Shown here one piece after another: positions 15,041 through 20,048 of a DNA stretch of 20,048 bases (its first letter is position 1; every line of letters starts with the position of its first letter). This DNA is from Rhodospirillaceae bacterium (GTDB lineage Bacteria; Pseudomonadota; Alphaproteobacteria; Rhodospirillales; Magnetospirillaceae). Where the stretch lies: positions 1 to 20,048 of the forward strand of contig JASLCK010000045.1 in assembly GCA_030151865.1 (NCBI GenBank), read 5' to 3'. The position numbers and the translations under genes were made by a program. The notes beneath the pieces are model-generated. The model saw only the letters and a program-made list of their open reading frames with translations, ran no database searches and was not told the DNA's origin.

Positions 15041-16504
15041 TTACTGAGCCTTGGTCCCGGCAGCCTTGGCGGGAGCCGGGCCGTGCAGGATTTCAATGGC
15101 GCGGGCCAATTGCGGATCGTTGGCGACTTCGCCCATCTTGAAGGTGTCGGCGGGCGACGGCTGGGGCAGGCAGGCCGGGTTGGTCTGATCCTTGGCTGCG
15201 TCCTTGCCGTCAGCGGGCTTGCCATCGGTAGGCTTGGCGTCAGACGTCTTGGCGTCGGCGGCGGGTTTGGCCCCATCCTTCGGCGCATCCTTGGTCGCGT
15301 CGTCGGCAGGCTTGTTCTGCTGATCGGCGGGCAGGGTGTCGTTGCGCAACGCCCCGCGCAGGGCCGCTTCGCTGCGCGGCGTGCGGTCGGCGCCCGCCGG
15401 GTCAAGCTTGCCCAGCGACACCTTGACGTCGGGTTCGATGCCGACCGCCTGGATCGAGCGGCCCGACGGGGTGTAGTAGCGCGCCGTGGTCAGGCGGATC
15501 GCGCCATGGCCTTGCAGCGGGATGATGGTCTGGACCGAGCCCTTGCCGAAGCTCTTGGTGCCCAGAAGCGTGGCGCGGTGGTGGTCCTGCAGGGCGCCGG
15601 CGACGATTTCCGAGGCCGAGGCCGAACCGTCGTTGATCAGCACCACCAACGGCAGGCCGTTGGTCTGGTCGCCGCCATGGGCGTTGAAGCGCTGGGTATC
15701 CTCGGCCCGGCGCGACCGGGTCGAAACCACTTCCTGGCCCTTGTCGAGGAAGTCGCTGGACACCGCCACCGCCTGATCGAGCAGACCGCCGGGATTGTTG
15801 CGCAGGTCAAGCACCAGACCGCCCATCTTGGTCGAACCGCTGTCCTTCTTCAGCTGATCGAGCGCCTTGCGCAGATCGGTGTCGGTGGATTCGACAAATT
15901 GGCTGATGCGGACATAGCCGATATTGCCCACCAGCTTCGACTTGATGGACGGGATCTTGATGACCGCGCGGGTCAAGGTGACGTCGAACGGGGCCTTGCC
16001 CTCGCGCCGGACGCTCAGCTTGATGTCGGTGTTGACCGGGCCGCGCATGCGGTCCACGGCGTCGTTCAGGGTCATGCCCTGGACCTGTTCGCCGTTCAGA
16101 TGGGTGATGTAGTCGTTGGGCTGCATGCCCGCACGGGCGGCGGGGGTGTCATCGATGGGCGAAACCACCTTGACCCAGCCGTTTTCCATGGTCACTTCGA
16201 TGCCCAGACCGCCGAATTCACCCTTGGTCTGCACCTGCATGTCGCGAAAGTTTTTCGCGTTCATGTAGTTCGAATGCGGATCAAGCGAGGTGAGCATGCC
16301 GTTCAAGGCCGACTCCACCAGTTCTTCGTCGCTGACCGGCTCGACATATTCGCTGCGCACGCGCTCGAACACGTCCCCGAACAATTGCAGCATCCGATAG
16401 GTATCGGCATCCGTGCCGGTTTTGCTTTCGGCCGCAGCCGCCGCACCAGACAGCAATGCCAGCGAGAAGCAGGCAGTTGCCGTGATCAAGACCTTCCGAA
16501 TCAT
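15041..16504 (-). CDS. CtpA-type C-terminal processing protease (S41 family)
   Basis: This 487-residue periplasmic serine protease has a signal peptide (about 1-25, RKVLITATACFSLALLSGAAAAA). The N-terminal helical region is followed by a PDZ domain at about 95-170 (GGLGIEV ... PAARAGMQPNDYI) and the S41 core at about 180-365. The Ser/Lys dyad is visible: Ser296 in GSASASEI and Lys321 in SFGKGSVQ, 25 residues apart as in Prc. LDLRNNPGGLLDQAV precedes it. The C-terminal 100 residues form a low-complexity Lys/Asp/Ala/Pro tail with repeated DAKP-, DGKP- and DGKD-type units. Such proteases trim lipoproteins and cell-wall hydrolases in a complex with TPR adaptors. Its ATG overlaps the TGA of the EnvC-like gene (16501-16504), fitting joint control of peptidoglycan cleavage. 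Confidence 0.94.
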   Translation of the reverse strand: MIRKVLITATACFSLALLSGAAAAAESKTGTDADTYRMLQLFGDVFERVRSEYVEPVSDEELVESALNGMLTSLDPHSNYMNAKNFRDMQVQTKGEFGGLGIEVTMENGWVKVVSPIDDTPAARAGMQPNDYITHLNGEQVQGMTLNDAVDRMRGPVNTDIKLSVRREGKAPFDVTLTRAVIKIPSIKSKLVGNIGYVRISQFVESTDTDLRKALDQLKKDSGSTKMGGLVLDLRNNPGGLLDQAVAVSSDFLDKGQEVVSTRSRRAEDTQRFNAHGGDQTNGLPLVVLINDGSASASEIVAGALQDHHRATLLGTKSFGKGSVQTIIPLQGHGAIRLTTARYYTPSGRSIQAVGIEPDVKVSLGKLDPAGADRTPRSEAALRGALRNDTLPADQQNKPADDATKDAPKDGAKPAADAKTSDAKPTDGKPADGKDAAKDQTNPACLPQPSPADTFKMGEVANDPQLARAIEILHGPAPAKAAGTKAQ

Positions 16505-18024
16505 CCAGAAACCTTTGTTTTGCGTGCTGTTAGCCAGGGCAACGGGTTGACGGGCTGACCATTACGGCGCAGCTCGAAATAGAGAAGCGGTTTGTTGTCG
16601 GATGATCCCATGACCCCGACCGGTTCGCCAGACACCAAATGTTGGCCAACCGTGCCGTCGATCCGGGACATACCCGCAAGCAGCGTATGATATCCTTCGC
16701 CGTGCTCGATGATCAAGAGCAGGCCATAGCCTCGGAACGGTCCGGCGAAGACAACTTGCCCATCATAGGGGGCAATGACCTGGGCGCCGGCGCGCGTTTC
16801 GATGGAAATTCCCTTGGACGGATTGCCCAGATTGTCGTTCTGACCGAACTTGACGGCAACCTCGCCACGGGCCGGAAAGGGCATTTCGCCTTGGGCGCGG
16901 CTGAACTGGTGTTGCGCGGCTTCCTGCTTTTCGGCGCGGCGGCGGCTGTCTTCCTCGGCGGCGGCGCGGGCGCTCTGCTTGGCCTGTTCCTCGGCGTCGC
17001 GGGCCTGACGGGCGGCGGCCTGTTCGGCTTCGCGGGCTTGGCGGGCGGCGGCCATTTCCGCGTCTTTCTTTTCCTTGGCGGCCTGTTCGGCGGCGCGTTC
17101 GGCTTCGCGGGCGGCTTTTTCGGCGGCGATCTGGGCGTCGCGGGCTGCCTTGGCGGCAGCCTTGCGGGCGATGATCTCGGCTTCGCGGGCGGCCTTCTCG
17201 GCGGCGGCGCGTTCGGCGGCTTCCTTCTCGCGGCGGCGCTTTTCTTCTTCCAGGCGGGTCAGCAGGTCGCGCAGATCCTCGGCTTCGGCGGCCATCACGG
17301 TCAGGCGTTTTTCGGTATCGCGGCGCTGCGCCTCGGTCTGTTCCTGCAATTCCGATTTGCGGTCATAAAGGGCGGCCAGACGGCGGTGTTCGTTATCCAG
17401 CTGAATGGTGGCGTTGGAAATTTTACGCTTTTGCTGGGCGACGTCGGCCCTGAGCGCGGTCAGCGAGGCGATTTCGGCCTTCAGCTCGTTGGCGGCGGCG
17501 CGGATGCGCGGCGTGACGTCGCGCAGCAAGATGGCGCTGCGCACAGTGTCGGCGGGCGAGGTGGGCTGGGCGATCAGCGCTTCCGACGGACGGAAGGCCA
17601 GACGCTGCAAGGCGGTCAGCACCCCGTTCAATTGCTGGCGCTTCAAATCCAGGGCCCGCAGCTTTTCCCGCTGCTGCCGGTTCAGATCGCCCAACTGCAA
17701 TTCCATTTCCGACAGCGCTTCCTCGTGCTCCTGCACGGCGCGGGCGGCGTTGACCATGTCGGTCTTGACGCCAGCCACTTCCTTAGCGATGGCGGCGGCT
17801 TTCTGCTTGATCTGTTCGTGTTCGGCCTGCCCCTTCTTCATCTCGCTTTCCAGCTCTTTCAAGCGGCGGTCGGGCGAGGGGGCGGGGGGAGCGGACGACG
17901 GATCAGCGGCCCAGGCGGACATCCCCCAGAAGGGGACTCCCAGAGCAAAAACGGCAAAAAGCGCCGCCCCCGGTCCGGTCAGACGGGGGGCGGCGCTGTT
18001 CTGGAAGGCGTCAGGCCGAGGCAC
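16501..18024 (-). CDS. EnvC-like murein hydrolase activator (coiled coil plus degenerate M23 domain)
   Basis: This 507-residue protein has a signal sequence at about 12-40 (PGAALFAVFALGVPFWGMSAWA), an N-terminal coiled coil at about 48-255, a very Ala/Glu/Arg-rich helix at about 258-370, and a C-terminal LytM/M23 domain at about 385-505. All the usual zinc ligands are lost: the H-x-G-x-D region reads SKGISIE, and the HLHFE motif reads LLYFELR. That is expected for EnvC-type activators, which switch on amidases during septum splitting rather than cutting peptidoglycan. It starts with GTG at 18024, overlapping the gpmI stop by 14 bases, so it is translated from the gpmI transcript. The start is weakly supported by GGGCGG upstream. 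The long charged helix is longer than I would expect for EnvC. Confidence 0.88.
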   Translation of the reverse strand: MPRPDAFQNSAAPRLTGPGAALFAVFALGVPFWGMSAWAADPSSAPPAPSPDRRLKELESEMKKGQAEHEQIKQKAAAIAKEVAGVKTDMVNAARAVQEHEEALSEMELQLGDLNRQQREKLRALDLKRQQLNGVLTALQRLAFRPSEALIAQPTSPADTVRSAILLRDVTPRIRAAANELKAEIASLTALRADVAQQKRKISNATIQLDNEHRRLAALYDRKSELQEQTEAQRRDTEKRLTVMAAEAEDLRDLLTRLEEEKRRREKEAAERAAAEKAAREAEIIARKAAAKAARDAQIAAEKAAREAERAAEQAAKEKKDAEMAAARQAREAEQAAARQARDAEEQAKQSARAAAEEDSRRRAEKQEAAQHQFSRAQGEMPFPARGEVAVKFGQNDNLGNPSKGISIETRAGAQVIAPYDGQVVFAGPFRGYGLLLIIEHGEGYHTLLAGMSRIDGTVGQHLVSGEPVGVMGSSDNKPLLYFELRRNGQPVNPLPWLTARKTKVSG

Positions 18025-19576
18025 GGCCGCCCGACAACAGGGACTGGCCTGTCATTTCGGTCGGCTGGGGCAGGCCCAGCAAGGCCAGCAGGGTCGGCGC
18101 GACATCGGCCAAGCGGCCGTCCTTGAGGGCGGTCACGCCAACGGGCTGACCCACCAGCACCAGCGGAACCTTGCCGATGGTGTGAGCGGTATAAGGCTCG
18201 CCGGTTTCGGGATCGCGCATCAGTTCGGCATTGCCGTGGTCGGCGGTGATCAGCATGCTGCCGCCCGCCTTTTTCACCGCCGCGGTCAACCGGGTCAGGC
18301 TGGCGTCGATGGTTTCGGCGGCCTTGATGGCGGCGGGCAGAATGCCGGTATGGCCCACCATGTCGCCGTTGGCAAAGTTGACGACGATCAGGTCGTACTT
18401 GGCGGCTTCGATGGCTTCGACCAGCTTGTCGGTCACTTCCGGGGCCGACATTTCCGGCTTCAGGTCATAGGTGGCGACCTTGGGGCTGGGCACCAAAATA
18501 CGGTCTTCGCCGGGGAATACCGCTTCGCGTCCGCCGTTGAAGAAGAAGGTGACGTGGGCGTACTTCTCGGTTTCGGCGATGCGCAACTGGGTCAGCTTGG
18601 CGTTGCTCACCACCTCGCCCAGAATCTGGGTCAGGCTTTCGGGGGCGAACAGCACCGGATAGAAGGCGTTGAGATCGGTGGAATATTCCACCATGCCCAG
18701 ACGCGCCGCCCACACCGGCTGCCGCTGGCGTTCGAACCCGTCGAAGGCCGGATCGGCCAGGGCGGTCAGGATTTCGCGGGCGCGGTCGGCGCGGAAATTG
18801 GCCATCAGGATGCCGTCGCCATCCTTGACCCCGGCATAACCGGCGATGGCGGCGGGCAACACGAATTCGTCGGTCTTGCCGTCGGCATAGGAGGCGTCGA
18901 TGGCGGCAATGGCGTCGGGCGCGGACTTGCCCGCCCCCAGGGTGATGGCGTCATAGGCCAGGGATACGCGGTCCCAGCGTTTGTCGCGGTCCATGGCGTA
19001 GTAGCGGCCGCTGACGGTGGCGATGCGGACATTCTTGCCCGCCACATCGGCCAGGAACTTGGCCATGAAATCACGCGCCGAGGACGGCGGCGTATCGCGT
19101 CCGTCCAAAAAGGCGTGGACGGCGACCGGCACACCCAGGTCCGACAGGGCGCAGGCCAGGGCCGCCATATGGTCCTGATGACTGTGCACGCCGCCCGGCG
19201 ACAGCAGACCCAGCAGATGGGCGGTGCCGCCGCTTTGCTTCAGCTTGGCGGCAAAATCCACCAGACCGGCCATGCGGCCCAGGCTGCCATCGGCGGCGGC
19301 GGCGTCGATGCGGGGCAAATCCTGCATGACGACGCGGCCCGCGCCCAGATTCATGTGACCCACTTCGGAATTGCCCATCTGGCCGTCGGGCAGACCGACC
19401 TGCAACCCCGATGTTTCGAGGAAGGCATGCGGCTGTCCGCTCCACAGAGCGTCCCAAGTGGGAGTGTTGGCCAGCGCGATGGCGTTGTCCTCGCGCTCGG
19501 CGCGGTACCCCCAGCCGTCCAGGATGCAAAGAACCACGGGGCGGGGGCGCGAAACGGGGGAAGTGATGTCAGTCAT
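18011..19576 (-). CDS. gpmI: 2,3-bisphosphoglycerate-independent phosphoglycerate mutase
   Basis: This 521-residue metalloenzyme of the alkaline-phosphatase superfamily interconverts 3- and 2-phosphoglycerate in glycolysis and gluconeogenesis. Visible signatures are CILDGWGYR (Asp20 metal ligand), GQMGNSEVGHMNLGAGR with the phosphorylated Ser70, GGVHSHQDH, FLDGRDTPP, GRYYAMDRDKRW, ANFRADRAREI, NFANGDMVGHTG and TADHGNAELM. The first of these usually reads SDGGVHSH; here it is SPGGVHSH. The ATG at 19576 gives the normal length, whereas the ATG at 19696 would prepend 40 residues of repeat-derived sequence. No Shine-Dalgarno precedes the start (GGGCC), while TATATA lies 7 bases before it, suggesting a leaderless or very short-leader mRNA. 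Inverted repeats overlap the start. It heads the gpmI - envC - ctpA - deacetylase run. Confidence 0.96.
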   Translation of the reverse strand: MTDITSPVSRPRPVVLCILDGWGYRAEREDNAIALANTPTWDALWSGQPHAFLETSGLQVGLPDGQMGNSEVGHMNLGAGRVVMQDLPRIDAAAADGSLGRMAGLVDFAAKLKQSGGTAHLLGLLSPGGVHSHQDHMAALACALSDLGVPVAVHAFLDGRDTPPSSARDFMAKFLADVAGKNVRIATVSGRYYAMDRDKRWDRVSLAYDAITLGAGKSAPDAIAAIDASYADGKTDEFVLPAAIAGYAGVKDGDGILMANFRADRAREILTALADPAFDGFERQRQPVWAARLGMVEYSTDLNAFYPVLFAPESLTQILGEVVSNAKLTQLRIAETEKYAHVTFFFNGGREAVFPGEDRILVPSPKVATYDLKPEMSAPEVTDKLVEAIEAAKYDLIVVNFANGDMVGHTGILPAAIKAAETIDASLTRLTAAVKKAGGSMLITADHGNAELMRDPETGEPYTAHTIGKVPLVLVGQPVGVTALKDGRLADVAPTLLALLGLPQPTEMTGQSLLSGGRASA

Positions 19577-19618
19577 GGCCCGATATATAAGCCAAAAAGC
19601 CTTTAAAAACCATGACTG
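19570..19618. repeat. 9-bp inverted repeat flanking the gpmI promoter region, one arm containing the gpmI start codon
   Basis: CAGTCATGG (19570-19578) and CCATGACTG (19610-19618) are perfect complements, with arm starts exactly 40 bases apart. The ATG of gpmI (19576-19574, minus strand) lies in the left arm. At the DNA level they could be two half-sites around the promoter; in an mRNA starting further upstream they could hide the start codon. Confidence 0.5.
19584..19589 (-). promoter_or_regulatory. Candidate -10 element of gpmI
   Basis: TATATA on the minus strand lies 7 bases before the gpmI ATG, in the most AT-rich stretch of the gap. Transcription from it would begin at about the A of the start codon. 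The -35 position (near 19607-19612) matches consensus poorly. Confidence 0.35.
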
Positions 19619-19633
19619 GAAACACTGGTTTTT
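19605..19633. repeat. 8-bp inverted repeat overlapping the outer arm of the gpmI repeat
   Basis: AAAAACCA (19605-19612) and TGGTTTTT (19626-19633) are perfect complements with a 13-base loop. The left arm shares 19610-19612 with the 9-bp repeat at 19570-19618, and the loop holds the rest of that arm, so the two folds exclude one another in RNA. On the plus strand the T-run makes it terminator-like, but no gene ends here on that strand. Confidence 0.45.
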
Positions 19634-19702
19634 CGCTGGTGGAGCGATGATGTTGCGGCTGATCCCCGCGCTTGAGTGGTTTCGACAGCCCCCCACCCTC
19701 GA

Positions 19703-19725
19703 TCCCTCCCCGCCAGGGGGAGGGA
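19703..19725. repeat. GC-rich hairpin of a dispersed intergenic repeat type
   Basis: TCCCTCCCC (19703-19711) and GGGGAGGGA (19717-19725) form a perfect 9-base stem with loop GCCAG. The context (CCCACCCTCGA before it) resembles the short GC-rich hairpin repeats scattered between genes in many proteobacteria. No T-run follows. A second small hairpin, GCGCG/CGCGC, is at 19769-19783. Confidence 0.5.
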
Positions 19726-19798
19726 AGATAAGGATGTCGCTGTTAGAACTCCCGGAGCGCAGCGACTAGCGCGTTGAGCGCGCCGAAGCGCCAGCGGA

Positions 19799-19910
19799 GG
19801 GAAGCCAAGGGCGCGGATGCGCCCGCCCGGCACTTGAGGGACGAAACAAACACAAGGGAAGCCAAGGGAGCGTAGCCCCCACCCGGCGTTTAAGGGACGA
19901 ACAAACATGA
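19799..19910 (+). repeat. Two abutting copies of a ~56-bp element; the second ends in the start codon of the next gene
   Basis: Copy 1 (19799-19855) and copy 2 (19856-19910) both begin GGGAAGCCAAGGG, share an inner CCCGGC, and end with GGGACGAA(A)CAAACA. A hairpin core is kept in each: GGGCGC/GCGCCC in copy 1, and GGGAGC/GCCCCC with one mismatch in copy 2. The 3' end of copy 2 gives AAGGGA and, nine bases on, the ATG at 19907. In copy 1 the matching place reads ACA, with no start codon. Confidence 0.75.
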
Positions 19911-20048
19911 CTATTCTCAGTTGGTTGGAACCGGAAGAACTGATCGGGCGACGCTGGCACCGCTGGATCAGCCGCGACACAGCCAGCTATCCCCACCATC
20001 CGGCGGCAGCGGCCCGGCTTGACGATATCGCGCCGTCGCTGGCGGTGT
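19907..20048 (+). CDS. N-terminus of a NorD/CbbO-like VWA-domain protein (partial)
   Basis: This is the first 47 codons of a gene leaving the window on the right. The protein starts MTILSWLEPEELIGRRWHRW, and SYPHHPAAAARLDDIAPSLAV follows. EPEE-x-IGRRWHR, followed by a SYP-x-HP-x-A segment, is what I recall at the N-terminus of NorD/CbbO proteins. These are long cytoplasmic proteins with a C-terminal von Willebrand A domain that work with MoxR-type AAA ATPases (NorQ/CbbQ) to activate nitric oxide reductase or Rubisco. The diagnostic VWA domain is outside the window, so the call is tentative. Its ribosome-binding site (AAGGGA) and start codon are inside the second copy of the tandem repeat at 19799-19910. 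It is divergent from gpmI across 330 bases that otherwise hold only repeats and inverted repeats. Confidence 0.5.
   Translation, partial: MTILSWLEPEELIGRRWHRWISRDTASYPHHPAAAARLDDIAPSLAV

Noticed and set aside
17405..19606. Plus-strand open frame of 733 codons opposite gpmI and envC
   Set aside because: It is antisense to two well-identified genes, has Gly/Gln/His-rich composition typical of GC-rich shadow frames, and no family motif.
19603..19980. Minus-strand open frame of 125 codons across the repeat block
   Set aside because: It consists of translated repeats and hairpins and overlaps the start of the NorD/CbbO-like gene; such frames are artefacts of dispersed repeats.

Overview
The window looks like chromosomal DNA of a GC-rich alphaproteobacterium, most likely a Rhodospirillales member close to Magnetospirillum. 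This is inferred from protein style, from the order gpmI - envC-like M23 - S41 peptidase - divergent polysaccharide deacetylase - rppH, and from GC-rich hairpin repeats between genes; no database search was possible. Coding density is high. I see no rRNA, tRNA, CRISPR array, transposase or phage gene.

Region 1 (1-6168, all minus strand) is one tightly packed operon of eight genes whose stops and starts overlap or nearly touch. In transcription order: HAD-IB (MtnX-like) phosphatase, class III aminotransferase with a four-cysteine motif, arginase-fold ureohydrolase with a UPF0489-like HFDxHPD signature, small DMT/ArnE-F-type membrane protein, alpha/beta hydrolase, GNAT/FemAB-like acyltransferase, second small DMT protein, and the N-terminus of a membrane-anchored protein that leaves the window. 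The set suggests a dedicated pathway in which an amine-bearing compound is made, acylated and moved across the membrane. I do not recognise it as a named pathway, and it is the best candidate for an undescribed system.

Region 2 (6169-8089) has a perfect 19-bp palindrome in the divergent gap, a secreted DUF6134-like protein, and a convergent membrane protein with a ClpP/crotonase-like domain that lacks the expected serine.

Region 3 (8035-11898) holds leuA with a strong downstream inverted repeat. Its roughly 290-base upstream region is elaborate: a leucine-rich small ORF, a terminator-like hairpin, and a hairpin that covers the leuA ribosome-binding purines. A secreted TPR protein lies upstream, and a divergent SDR/NAD-epimerase follows.

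Region 4 (11844-19576) is an envelope and housekeeping block: rppH, divergent polysaccharide deacetylase, CtpA-type protease, EnvC-like amidase activator with a degenerate M23 domain, and gpmI. A more AT-rich stand-alone AAA+ ATPase gene on the plus strand interrupts it; five 10-bp repeat units in exact 10-bp register precede that gene. Region 5 (19577-20048) is a divergent gap of 330 bases with overlapping inverted repeats at the gpmI start, a GC-rich hairpin repeat, and two tandem copies of a roughly 56-bp element. The second copy supplies the Shine-Dalgarno and start codon of a NorD/CbbO-like gene that runs off the window.
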